Shown here one piece after another: positions 1-7,565 of a stretch of 25,169 nucleotides of DNA. The position numbers and the translations under genes are program-made. Position 1 is the stretch's first letter; every line of letters starts with the position of its first letter. The stretch is from Alistipes sp. (lineage in GTDB: Bacteria > Bacteroidota > Bacteroidia > Bacteroidales > Rikenellaceae), in assembly GCA_017559685.1 (NCBI GenBank), contig JAFYQY010000179.1, positions 1-25,169 of the forward strand. The letters run 5' to 3'. Below the pieces are notes generated by a model. It searched no databases and had not been told where the DNA came from. It saw only the letters and a program-made list of their open reading frames with translations.

Positions 1-42
1 CCACTTTTCAAACAGATATGACTAGAAATCAACACTTAACAC

Positions 43-80
43 AAAAAGACGCCTTGAGGCAACCCCCAAAGCGTCTTTAA
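43..80 (-). terminator. Terminator of the ferritin gene
   Basis: AAAGACGC (45-52) pairs with GCGTCTTT (71-78). On the minus strand the stem is followed by a run of T. It lies 20 bases after the ferritin stop codon, as expected for a rho-independent terminator. Confidence 0.75.
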
Positions 81-99
81 ATATATATCGCAACTTTCG

Positions 100-624
100 T
101 TACTCGGCCGACTTTGCCAACGGTGAAGCCTGTGTGTAGACACGAGCCGCCAACTCCTTGTCGAGCTGATACATTCCATACTTGTCGCTCTCGACAGCCT
201 CCGATGCAAATATCATCTCACGTGCCGACTCCTCCTCCTCGATCTGCTCGTCGATAAACCAAACCAGCATATTCGACGATGCAAAGTCACGATCCTCGTG
301 CGCTATAGCCGCAAGGTTGTTGATAAGGCCTGTCACCACCTTCTCGTGGCGCAATGTATGGTGGAACATCTCCTGCACCGAAGCCCACTCGGTCTGCACC
401 TCAGCAATAGGCTTCAACTCGACCTTCGCATCACGAGAGTTGAGATAGTTCATCAAAATATGAGCGTGATCCTGCTCCTCGAGCCACTGAACATAGAACC
501 AATTTGCCACACCCTTGTAGCCCTTAGCCTCGGCGTCCATCGACATCGAGAGATAGAGATATGCCGACCATAACTCGGCGTTAATCTGCTCATTGATAGC
601 CTTGTGTAATCTTTCGCTTAACAT
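100..624 (-). CDS. ftnA: Ferritin (non-heme, FtnA type)
   Basis: Iron-storage ferritin that oxidises Fe(II) and stores the ferric mineral in a 24-subunit cytoplasmic shell. The 174-residue length is that of bacterial FtnA. The diiron ligands are visible in their usual places: Glu17, Glu50 and His53 (in EEQDHA), Glu94, Gln127 and Glu130, with Tyr24 near the site. No heme ligand methionine pattern of bacterioferritin is seen. The gene stands alone, with its own promoter at 666-697 and its own terminator. The start ATG at 624 begins MLSERLHKAINEQ, the normal ferritin N-terminus. Family assignment is secure; regulation by iron or oxidants is only inferred from the family. Confidence 0.96.
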   Translation of the reverse strand: MLSERLHKAINEQINAELWSAYLYLSMSMDAEAKGYKGVANWFYVQWLEEQDHAHILMNYLNSRDAKVELKPIAEVQTEWASVQEMFHHTLRHEKVVTGLINNLAAIAHEDRDFASSNMLVWFIDEQIEEEESAREMIFASEAVESDKYGMYQLDKELAARVYTQASPLAKSAE

Positions 625-665
625 AGTTGTATTGTTTTAAAGGTTATTATTCTCTGTTTCTACTG

Positions 666-697
666 CAAAGATAATACAACTTTCGCTATTTGTCAAA
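666..697 (-). promoter_or_regulatory. Promoter of the ferritin gene
   Basis: On the minus strand TTTG (697-694), 20 bases, then TATCTTTG (673-666). This is a full match to the Bacteroidota promoter pattern and predicts a transcript start about 35 bases before the ferritin ATG. Confidence 0.75.
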
Positions 698-759
698 TTG
701 ATATTTTTTATATCCTTATAAGCTAAAACTATATCGCCACCAGAAAGATCTCTACATAA

Positions 760-787
760 GAAAAGGCTCGGAACTCCGAGCCTTTTA
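760..787 (-). terminator. Terminator of the threonine dehydrogenase gene
   Basis: AAAAGGCTCGG pairs with CCGAGCCTTTT around a four-base loop. The stem lies 20 bases after the stop codon of the dehydrogenase gene. It is symmetric and may also act on the plus strand. Confidence 0.75.
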
Positions 788-806
788 ACCACATATAAGG
801 TGTTGC

Positions 807-1763
807 CTACTTTTTCTCTGCCTCCAACTTCTTGGCAATAGCAGCAAGCATATCATCGGTCATTGTCGAGATATTCCACTCTGGCTTCCAGCCCCACTCC
901 TCACGAGCGCAAGTGTCATCGAGCTGGTTTGGCCAGCTGTCGGCGATAGCAGCCTTGACAGGGTCGATGTCGTAGCTAATCTCGAACGAAGGCATACGCT
1001 TACGAATCTCAGCGGCGAGAATCTCTGGCGTAAAGCTCATCGAAGCGACATTGAACGAGTTGCGATGCTTAAGCTTTGCAGGACCAGCCTCCATCAACTC
1101 CACAACCGAGCGCAACGCATCGGGCATATAGATCATATCCATATAGGCATTCTCGGGCACGGCGCAGGTATATTTGCCATTGCGGATCGCCTCGTAGTAG
1201 ATTTCGACTGCGTAGTCGGTTGTTCCACCGCCCGGCAAGGTCTTGCTCGATATGATACCAGGGAAGCGAATCGAACGTGTGTCAATATCGTACTTCTTGT
1301 GGTAGTAGTTCGACAAGAGCTCACCCGTAACCTTACAGATACCGTAGATTGTAGTCGGCTGCATAATGGTATCCTGCGGAGTCATATCCTTTGGCGAGGT
1401 TGGGCCAAACGCTCCGATTGACGACGGAGTGAAGACAGCGCAATGGTGCTGACGAGCCACCTCCAACGAGTTGAACAACGCTCCCATATTGATATTCCAC
1501 GCCATCTGCGGGTTACGCTCGCCAACCGCCGAGAGCAACGCCACGAGGTTAAAGATGGTATCGATACGGTGACGTGCTACAGCCGAGGCCATATTTGTAG
1601 GGTTGAGAGCATCGAGCACCTCGAATGGGCCGTCGTCGGCGAGGTCTTTACACTCTCGCACATCGGTTGCCACAACATTATCTGTTCCATAGATAGAGCG
1701 CAGGTAAGGCACGAGCTCCGAGCCAATCTGACCACCTGCTCCAACGATAAGAATCTTCTTCAT
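807..1763 (-). CDS. L-threonine 3-dehydrogenase, SDR type (NAD-dependent epimerase family)
   Basis: Predicted to oxidise L-threonine to 2-amino-3-ketobutyrate with NAD+, in the cytoplasm. The 318-residue protein is an extended short-chain dehydrogenase. It has the dinucleotide motif GAGGQIG at residues 8-14, an acidic Asp34 that favours NAD over NADP, the catalytic Ser114/Ser115 in TPSSIGAFG, and Tyr140-x3-Lys144 in YGICK. The overall pattern (early FNLVALLSAVGE, then SIRFPGIIS) fits the SDR threonine dehydrogenase group known from Flavobacterium and animals rather than the zinc MDR enzyme. No 2-amino-3-ketobutyrate CoA ligase gene lies in the window, so the pathway context cannot be checked. 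Another sugar-epimerase role is less likely. Monocistronic, with its own promoter and terminator. Confidence 0.88.
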   Translation of the reverse strand: MKKILIVGAGGQIGSELVPYLRSIYGTDNVVATDVRECKDLADDGPFEVLDALNPTNMASAVARHRIDTIFNLVALLSAVGERNPQMAWNINMGALFNSLEVARQHHCAVFTPSSIGAFGPTSPKDMTPQDTIMQPTTIYGICKVTGELLSNYYHKKYDIDTRSIRFPGIISSKTLPGGGTTDYAVEIYYEAIRNGKYTCAVPENAYMDMIYMPDALRSVVELMEAGPAKLKHRNSFNVASMSFTPEILAAEIRKRMPSFEISYDIDPVKAAIADSWPNQLDDTCAREEWGWKPEWNISTMTDDMLAAIAKKLEAEKK

Positions 1764-1787
1764 TGCTGTTTTAAGAATTTAATAGCA

Positions 1788-1818
1788 CGAAAGTAGAAAA
1801 AATTTCTGAAACCCAAAA
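1788..1818 (-). promoter_or_regulatory. Probable promoter of the threonine dehydrogenase gene
   Basis: On the minus strand TTTTG (1818-1814), 18 bases, then TACTTTCG (1795-1788). The second element differs from TAnnTTTG at one base, so confidence is moderate. Confidence 0.5.
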
Positions 1819-1884
1819 GCAGAAGTCCGAAAACTTTTGCTTCGGAGAGAAATTAACTACTATTCTTGGGCACGCCCTACCATA

Positions 1885-2187
1885 TTAATATAAGTAGAGT
1901 CCGAAGTTCTCGGCGTATTGGAGAACAGCACTCAACTTCAACGGCTCCTCCAAGCACTCCTTGACAACCTCGTTCTGCTCCTCTTTGGTGAGACCTGACA
2001 ACCACTTGTTGAAATCTACGAAAAGGTCGCAGAACTTAGTTGAATCGTCATCCTCGACCGCATCGGCCAACTTATCCACATACCACTCGGTACAATCTTC
2101 CACCGATAATAAATTCTCGTGAATCCATCCGCACGAGGTCAAAGTTAAGGCTGCAGCGACCACGAGCACAAGCAAAAATCTTTTCAT
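1885..2187 (-). CDS. Small lipoprotein of unknown function
   Basis: A 100-residue protein with a classical lipoprotein signal peptide: MKRF, a hydrophobic stretch of about 13 residues, then the lipobox LTSC with Cys19 as the lipidated residue. The mature part of about 80 residues is acidic (VEDDD and several Glu) and looks helical; it has three further cysteines at positions around 32, 53 and 78. I do not recognise the family. It should sit in the inner or outer membrane facing the periplasm. It is monocistronic; the next gene downstream has its own promoter. Confidence 0.8.
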   Translation of the reverse strand: MKRFLLVLVVAAALTLTSCGWIHENLLSVEDCTEWYVDKLADAVEDDDSTKFCDLFVDFNKWLSGLTKEEQNEVVKECLEEPLKLSAVLQYAENFGLYLY

Positions 2188-2227
2188 AGTTTAGAGTTTT
2201 TTAGGTTGAAACGAATCTTTCCGTATA

Positions 2228-2258
2228 CAAATATACTCTTTTTTCTGCAAATTTGCAG
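2228..2258 (-). promoter_or_regulatory. Promoter element and palindrome upstream of the lipoprotein gene
   Basis: TATATTTG on the minus strand (2235-2228) fits the -7 element. The perfect 14-base palindrome CTGCAAATTTGCAG (2245-2258) lies just upstream; it contains TTTG but only 12 bases away, closer than usual. The palindrome may be an operator covering the -33 region. Confidence 0.4.
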
Positions 2259-2404
2259 ATGTCCACTCAAAAAAATTCATTGTATTATCACAAAATTTCG
2301 CACTATCCGCAACCCCAAAACAGGGCAGAATTCTGCCGTTTTCACACAAAAAGTGACGATTTTGAAGAAAAATGCACATTTTTTGCACTTTTTTCTCAAA
2401 AAGT

Positions 2405-2435
2405 TTTGGAGGTTTCAAAATTTTACCTACCTTTG
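2405..2435 (+). promoter_or_regulatory. Promoter of tRNA-Glu
   Basis: TTTG (2405-2408), 19 bases, then TACCTTTG (2428-2435). This is a perfect Bacteroidota promoter placed 18 bases before the mature tRNA 5' end. Confidence 0.8.
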
Positions 2436-2453
2436 CACTCGCAATACAGCAAT

Positions 2454-2525
2454 GGTGGATTCATCTAAGGGCTAGGATACCTGCCTCTCACGCAGGACAT
2501 AGGGGTTCGAATCCCCTATCCACTA
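2454..2525 (+). tRNA. tRNA-Glu (anticodon CTC)
   Basis: Full cloverleaf: acceptor GGTGGAT with ATCCACT (the first pair is G-U), D stem ATCT/GGAT, anticodon stem CCTGC/GCAGG around loop CTCTCAC, variable loop ACAT, T stem AGGGG/CCCCT around TTCGAAT, discriminator A2525. The loop gives anticodon CTC, which reads GAG. CCA is not encoded, which is normal in this phylum. Single gene with its own promoter and terminator. Confidence 0.95.
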
Positions 2526-2528
2526 CAA

Positions 2529-2558
2529 AGAGCAGTAGAAATACTGCTCTATTTTTTT
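2529..2558 (+). terminator. Terminator of tRNA-Glu
   Basis: AGAGCAGTA pairs perfectly with TACTGCTCT around GAAA, followed by seven T. Confidence 0.9.
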
Positions 2559-2572
2559 GCTTTATAATACGG

Positions 2573-2595
2573 CCTGCAAATTGCAGGTATTTTTT
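2573..2595 (+). terminator. Second terminator-like hairpin after tRNA-Glu
   Basis: CCTGCAAATTGCAGG (2573-2587) can fold into a short stem and is followed by TATTTTTTTT. It may be a backup terminator. Its core resembles the palindrome at 2245-2258, so a protein-binding site is the alternative. Confidence 0.45.
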
Positions 2596-2644
2596 TTGTT
2601 TGGAGATTTATCTATGTAAATGAATTTACAATAGTTATCTCAAA

Positions 2645-2678
2645 ACAAAAAAGCACCCTTACAAAGGATGCTTTTTTA
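2645..2678 (-). terminator. Terminator downstream of the ion channel gene
   Basis: AAAAAAGCA and TGCTTTTTT flank CCTT/AAGG with one C-A mismatch and a three-base loop. It sits 18 bases after the channel stop and is symmetric, so it can end transcription from both sides. Confidence 0.75.
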
Positions 2679-2694
2679 TCTATGCAAGCGTGCA

Positions 2695-4401
2695 CTACGC
2701 ATTGTTCTCGTCGTAACCTATGCTCTTGAGTTTGAGCTCAGCATTAGGCTCCAAGCCCTCCTTGCCCTCAATGTGGCGAGCAATAAGCTCTGCGAGTTGC
2801 TGAGCCACAAGGATACGTCTCGAATCCCACAAACTCAAACTCCAAGCCATAAGGAGCGCAAAGCTATTCAACTCCTTATTATCCAACTTGTGAGTATACA
2901 GGTTCTCGCCATTGATACCAATACCGTGATAACGCTGGAAATCAACACCTACATTAAACTTGTCGTTAAAGATAGCTGCAGTATCATCAACCAACGTCTT
3001 GAAGCGAGCCTTATCTGTTACGGTCAAGCCCTCGGCGTTGATATCCTCATTACCCTTCACACCGCCTGCGGTAAAGTGAATCTGGGTCGGATAGGCAGGT
3101 TCGAGTGCGCCCGAAGAGGCAAGCATCGAGATAACCCACGCATCCTCACGAGAGGTCAAGCGATTGACATCATCCATATACTCGGCCAAGCCTGGTACTG
3201 AATTGACATCCTCAAACTTATAATACGAGCGATAAGGGCGTTTCTCACCCAACTCTCGTGATACAAAGTTGAAGCCTCCAATCTTCGCAAGGTAGTACGA
3301 GAAATAGCCAATACCTGGGTCTACAACACAACTTGACGCTACGATTGTGACCTTCGAGCCACGGTCGATACAACAACCATAAGGGCGATTGATAACATAG
3401 TGCTCAACGGCAAGTTTATCCTGCGGATGCTCGTCCACGGTCTGTGTCGCTGCGAGGTTTATCAAACGGAACTGATCCGAGTTCTCCACCGCATCGAAAA
3501 TATCATCAACCGTCATACCCATACGAGCCTGAATATCGATTATTGAGAGGTATGGTGGCACGGTCTGATAGCCCGTAGGACGATCGAGCTTGCGCTCAAA
3601 TGCAGCCTTCAACTTACCAATACTGCTGGCAGTATTCTCCTTATGCAACTCCTTATCCATTGCCTCCGAGAATCCTGCACCAAGAAGTCCGGCAGGTACC
3701 GCAAAGAGAGCGATACCGAGCAGACCGATAATACAAGCAATGATACGACCTGCAAGAGTAATTGGAGGAGTATCGGCAAAGCCTCCTGGGTCGCCGATGT
3801 ATTGTGCAAATGCCCAAATTACAGACTTGAAGCCGTTATTGTAGATCTCAGGCTGTGCGGCGTGCTCGTAGAAGAATAGCACAAACGAGAGCATAAGCGT
3901 AACGATTACGAGGAACTGCAACGAGATAAACATCTCCTTCGCCTTCGACGATATAGCCTCCTGCAACAATCTAAACGAGCGCATATAGCGGAAAACTCGC
4001 AACAAGCGCAATACTCGTAACGACTTGAGCATCGAGTATGGCAACGGGATGACCATTTCGATGTAGAAGGTGTAGGTCGAGAGAATATCGATAAGACCGT
4101 AGAATGAGAAACAATACTTTATACGTCCCCAGAAGCCTTTATACTTCTCGTCCAACTCGTCGGCAGCCCAGATACGAAGCGACACCTCGATGGTAAAAGC
4201 GATAACGGTTATAGTGTCGATAATATTGAGTATGCGCTCACACAAAGGCGACACTTCAAAGGTCGAGATAAACACCGACAACGTACTGATAATAATCAGT
4301 CCGATGATGACATAGTCAACGATATTCTCCCACTGATTGGTACGAAGGTCGCCATCGAACACCCTCGCCAACTGCTTCTTAAATTTTGTTACTTTTGACA
4401 T
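2695..4401 (-). CDS. Six-helix voltage-gated-type ion channel with large cytoplasmic C-terminal domain
   Basis: A 568-residue inner-membrane channel subunit. Helices can be placed at about 28-48 (S1), 60-80 (S2), 97-115 (S3), 125-146 (S4), 158-178 (S5) and 218-243 (S6). S4 carries regularly spaced arginines (RVLRLLRVFRYMRSFR), the voltage-sensor pattern. The pore loop at about 190-207 reads AFAQYIGDPGG where potassium channels have TVGYGD, so the ion selected is uncertain. After S6 comes a soluble region of about 315 residues that I cannot assign; it includes VDPGIGYFSYYLAKIGG and is not an obvious RCK or cyclic-nucleotide domain. The gene overlaps the upstream pyroglutamyl peptidase gene by 13 bases, so they are probably co-transcribed, and it may be the tail of the long minus-strand run that begins near 13197. 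Confidence 0.85.
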   Translation of the reverse strand: MSKVTKFKKQLARVFDGDLRTNQWENIVDYVIIGLIIISTLSVFISTFEVSPLCERILNIIDTITVIAFTIEVSLRIWAADELDEKYKGFWGRIKYCFSFYGLIDILSTYTFYIEMVIPLPYSMLKSLRVLRLLRVFRYMRSFRLLQEAISSKAKEMFISLQFLVIVTLMLSFVLFFYEHAAQPEIYNNGFKSVIWAFAQYIGDPGGFADTPPITLAGRIIACIIGLLGIALFAVPAGLLGAGFSEAMDKELHKENTASSIGKLKAAFERKLDRPTGYQTVPPYLSIIDIQARMGMTVDDIFDAVENSDQFRLINLAATQTVDEHPQDKLAVEHYVINRPYGCCIDRGSKVTIVASSCVVDPGIGYFSYYLAKIGGFNFVSRELGEKRPYRSYYKFEDVNSVPGLAEYMDDVNRLTSREDAWVISMLASSGALEPAYPTQIHFTAGGVKGNEDINAEGLTVTDKARFKTLVDDTAAIFNDKFNVGVDFQRYHGIGINGENLYTHKLDNKELNSFALLMAWSLSLWDSRRILVAQQLAELIARHIEGKEGLEPNAELKLKSIGYDENNA

Positions 4402-4994
4402 ATCTCTTCAATTATTGTTTGGATCGCTTTAATCATATTCTCTCGTGGCATTGTCGCCTGTCCCTCCTTAACCGACGGATGACCATCGTAGAGTGGCAGA
4501 TGCACAAAAATAGCCTGCATAGCATCGCTCTCACTGCACATCGCCAACGCCTCATAGTAGAGACGATTGCAAACATAGAGCCCGCACGAATTGGATATCT
4601 TCGCCGCCACACCCTGCGCTTTAACTGCCGAGCACAGAGCCTTAATAGGTAGCGGAGTGATAAACGCCAACGGCATACCCTCGTGTATGGTCTCCTCATT
4701 GGCTTTGTAGCCGTCGTTATCGGCAAGCGTCGAGTCCATAAGATTGAGCGCCACACGCTCCAACTTTACGCAATCGCTCACACCCGTCTGCCCGAGCATC
4801 ACGACACACTCTGGACGACACTCCTCGACCGCCTTACGCAGCGAGGCTCCAGCACGCATAAAGCTCACAGGCATCTGCTCCAGCACGATATTCGCACCTT
4901 CAACACCTTGTGAAGCCACAGCCTCTGCAACCACCCACGACGAATTTTCGGAGTGACCTCCAAACGGCTCAAAACCAGTAAGTAAAACTCTCAC
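4389..4994 (-). CDS. pcp: Pyroglutamyl-peptidase I
   Basis: Cysteine peptidase (family C15) that removes N-terminal pyroglutamate from peptides, in the cytoplasm. The 201-residue length is typical. The N-terminal signature TGFEPFGGHSEN is present at residues 6-17. The catalytic triad can be placed at Glu79 (in LERVALN), Cys142 (in SNSCGLYVCNRLYY) and His165 (in IFVHLP). Substrate-loop position 138 has Cys where Ala is common. The start lies 8 bases after the KAP ATPase stop and the end overlaps the channel start by 13 bases, so it is probably read from the same transcript. Whether it serves the upstream system or is simply a housekeeping neighbour cannot be told. Confidence 0.93.
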   Translation of the reverse strand: MRVLLTGFEPFGGHSENSSWVVAEAVASQGVEGANIVLEQMPVSFMRAGASLRKAVEECRPECVVMLGQTGVSDCVKLERVALNLMDSTLADNDGYKANEETIHEGMPLAFITPLPIKALCSAVKAQGVAAKISNSCGLYVCNRLYYEALAMCSESDAMQAIFVHLPLYDGHPSVKEGQATMPRENMIKAIQTIIEEICQK

Positions 4995-5002
4995 ACCTGG
5001 AA

Positions 5003-6718
5003 TTATTCAACATTCGTAATCTTGATGCCAGCAATATTTTTATTAACATATTGCACAAAATTGTCGGTATTATCCTTACCCCACTGATTACAGATGTAAA
5101 AGACAGTACCGTCAGCGAGTTCCGATTTATAGAAACGCTTGTAGTCCTTGATAGTACCATCCTCAGTACGAATTACACCATACCCCTTCAGCAAATGATT
5201 TGGGAATACCTCCTTCAATGCCTCAATAGTTATTGACGGATTGTTTTGCACGTATGTATTTACGACAGCCTCAACCATCTTTCCCTTGCCATATCGGCCA
5301 GTACCATTGACCGCATACTTATCGTAGTTGCGAACTCCCGTACTAGCCTTAGGAGCTGTATCAAATGCCTTGAGGTTAGTCACGGCAGACATCTCGAGAA
5401 TTGCCTCGATAATCTCGCCCAAATGCTCATCGTTACCCACTATCTCTGCTATCTTGTTGAGAAGCGCAGAGATACTAAACACTCTATTGCTCAAGAATGT
5501 CTCCTTCTGGCACATACGGAATACAACCTTCTCCCACTCGTCATCGAACTCCTCGGTCGAGTTGAGTCGCTCAGTCTCATCCTCTGTAAGTGGGCGAAGC
5601 TTAAGCTTTGAAGCGATCTTCTCGTTCCAAGCCTTAAAGTCTGGCTCCTCGGCAAGTTGGTTGTAGATGTAAGGATAGGCAATCTGAATGCAGACAAGCG
5701 CATAGTTGATAAGCTTATCGAGCAAAGTGTTCGAATTTGAGCCACCCTTCTGCTCCTCGTAGATGATAGAGATAAGCGCAAGGGTGTTGGTAAGGCGCTT
5801 CAACGAACGAGGATTTGTACCCACCGACAGGCGAGTAATCTCGGATAGTTTCTCAGCCAAAGATGCATCCTCGAGCTCCTTCTGCGAAAAGAACTCAATC
5901 TTGCTCAACGCATCCACCAAGAATGTATCGACACTATACGATGCTACAGGCATCGAGAATGGCAACTGAATAATCTTATCGAAGAACGAACGGAACTCAC
6001 GCTCGTTAGCGTCGGTCAATTCGCCAAACTTAGGCTTCAAGCCCTTGATAACCACGTCGTAGTCGATAGCGAGAACGAACACACACTTCTCGAGGTCGAA
6101 GATATTCTTCAACAACTCCAATATCTCGACAGCCACAGGTGGGTCAATACGGTCGAGATCGTCGATATAGAAGGTAAAACCACACTTTGCGCTATCCTTC
6201 GCAAGTGCATCGGCAATGAGTTTTGATATCTCCTCCTTGAGCTGCATAATATCAGACGAGGCCGAATCGCCACCATCCATAACATCGTCAACCAAAGACG
6301 AATCGATACCTACAGCGCCTACTGCAGCCTTAGTTCCTGCGATTGCCATCTTCTTGAAAAGACCGCCAATCTTACGCTTGCTCTCCTGCCACTTCTGCTC
6401 GTTCGAGCTGAGAGCTCCAATCTGATTGATGATACCCTCCAAAATCGAGATGATAGCCTGCGCTGGAGTCTTCATCAGGGAGTACTGCCAAGTGTTTATC
6501 CAAACAGGATAGTATGGTGCATTATCCACATCGCAAAGGTTGTAGCGAAGCAGATTCATCAACGAGGTTTTACCGCTACCCCACTCACCTTGCAATGCGA
6601 TAGTGATAGGCGTATCGGTCAATTTGATATACTTGATCAACGCATTCTGATATACTTGAATGCCAAAAAGATCCTCCTGGGTATGTTTACGAGGAACATC
6701 AATAATACTCGATTTCAT
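5003..6718 (-). CDS. KAP-family P-loop ATPase with C-terminal domain shared with the OmpA protein
   Basis: A 571-residue NTPase of the KAP family (STAND-like P-loop ATPases, often tied to membranes and to phage defence). Walker A is GEWGSGKTS at residues 44-52, Walker B FTFYIDDLDR at 181-190, and the family motif FDKIIQLPF is at 247-254. NPRSLKRL at 302-309 is a likely sensor arginine region. KAP proteins often have transmembrane helices between Walker A and B; here the stretch 120-150 is only weakly hydrophobic, so the protein is probably cytoplasmic. Residues about 480-571 form a separate domain (MVEAVVNTYVQNNP, LKEVFPNHL, then YICNQWG and NFVQYVNK) that matches residues 101-195 of the OmpA protein at 11822. 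It is the last gene of the 13197-5003 run, 8 bases after the barrel gene. Confidence 0.9.
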   Translation of the reverse strand: MKSSIIDVPRKHTQEDLFGIQVYQNALIKYIKLTDTPITIALQGEWGSGKTSLMNLLRYNLCDVDNAPYYPVWINTWQYSLMKTPAQAIISILEGIINQIGALSSNEQKWQESKRKIGGLFKKMAIAGTKAAVGAVGIDSSLVDDVMDGGDSASSDIMQLKEEISKLIADALAKDSAKCGFTFYIDDLDRIDPPVAVEILELLKNIFDLEKCVFVLAIDYDVVIKGLKPKFGELTDANEREFRSFFDKIIQLPFSMPVASYSVDTFLVDALSKIEFFSQKELEDASLAEKLSEITRLSVGTNPRSLKRLTNTLALISIIYEEQKGGSNSNTLLDKLINYALVCIQIAYPYIYNQLAEEPDFKAWNEKIASKLKLRPLTEDETERLNSTEEFDDEWEKVVFRMCQKETFLSNRVFSISALLNKIAEIVGNDEHLGEIIEAILEMSAVTNLKAFDTAPKASTGVRNYDKYAVNGTGRYGKGKMVEAVVNTYVQNNPSITIEALKEVFPNHLLKGYGVIRTEDGTIKDYKRFYKSELADGTVFYICNQWGKDNTDNFVQYVNKNIAGIKITNVE

Positions 6719-6726
6719 ATTTTGTT

Positions 6727-7482
6727 CTATTTAGGGTTGTTTATTTGCCAAGCCACACCGCAACTTACTGCCCAGCAACTCTTTGGGTTACACACATTGA
6801 TATTTGCAGCAAGGTCGAGCTGAACACGTGGTGCCACCATATAATTCAATCCGAAGTCGGCAAAATAGCCATTGCCAAGTTTCGAGAAGTAGTTATAACT
6901 CTCGGCAAAGCAACCTAAATTCTCGGTGATCGAAAAACCTAAGCACAATGCAACGAATGTTGAAGGATATTGATTTGATCCGTTCCACTCTGCTCCTACA
7001 TTATAGCCAATGCTCAACCAATCATTTACAGGGTTCTCGAAGAGCAAATAGATCGATGGAGCCAAGTGTTCAACAACAAAACCTTCGTTACCTGTTTTAG
7101 GTATAGAGATGTTTGCGAGCAACGAGATAGCTGGTATTGCGCCCTTGCCTTCGTAGCACTTAATTTTTGTACCGAGGGTGAGACCCGTAAATGCAGGCTT
7201 CCAGCCATTATCGTTGTAGATAAGGGCATCGCCACCCAAACGCAACTCCATTCCGTCGAAAAGGCCATAGCGGAGCAATGTACTGCTGAATGTGAAGGTG
7301 CCACTTGCATCCTCGCCATCCCACTGAACACCCTGTTCAAGTTGAACAACACCTTTGCCAATAGTGCCTGGGCCTGTAGATGCGCCAGGTCTGTCTGCCG
7401 TAAATTCGACATCATCTTGAGCTGCAGCGGTAAAAGTCACCATTGCCACAGCAAGTAAACTCAACAATCGCTTAATAATCAT
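6727..7482 (-). CDS. Outer-membrane beta-barrel protein (phenol MetA pathway / transporter-like family)
   Basis: A 251-residue exported protein. It has a signal peptide (MIIKRLLSLLAVAMVTFTAAAQ, cleavage probably after AAA). The mature part starts DDVEFTADRPGASTGPGTIGKG and then alternates short amphipathic strands with Gly- and Asn-rich turns, ending in an aromatic-rich strand. This is the pattern of the small barrel family annotated as putative MetA-pathway or transporter proteins; the true substrate of that family is not known. It is the outer-membrane part of the cluster. It follows the histone-like gene after 83 bases that hold a hairpin, and precedes the KAP ATPase gene by 8 bases. Confidence 0.78.
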   Translation of the reverse strand: MIIKRLLSLLAVAMVTFTAAAQDDVEFTADRPGASTGPGTIGKGVVQLEQGVQWDGEDASGTFTFSSTLLRYGLFDGMELRLGGDALIYNDNGWKPAFTGLTLGTKIKCYEGKGAIPAISLLANISIPKTGNEGFVVEHLAPSIYLLFENPVNDWLSIGYNVGAEWNGSNQYPSTFVALCLGFSITENLGCFAESYNYFSKLGNGYFADFGLNYMVAPRVQLDLAANINVCNPKSCWAVSCGVAWQINNPK

Positions 7483-7507
7483 AAATATAGGTTTTATTAT
7501 AAACCCT

Positions 7508-7531
7508 ACAGCCGCCCATTACAGACGGCTG
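7508..7531 (-). other. Hairpin between the histone-like and barrel genes
   Basis: ACAGCCG (7508-7514) pairs with CGGCTGT (7525-7531). No T run follows on the minus strand, so it is more likely an attenuator or an mRNA-processing or stability element than a full terminator. Confidence 0.5.
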
Positions 7532-7565
7532 TACGGTGTTAATTTATTCAGGTTACAGATGGTAC

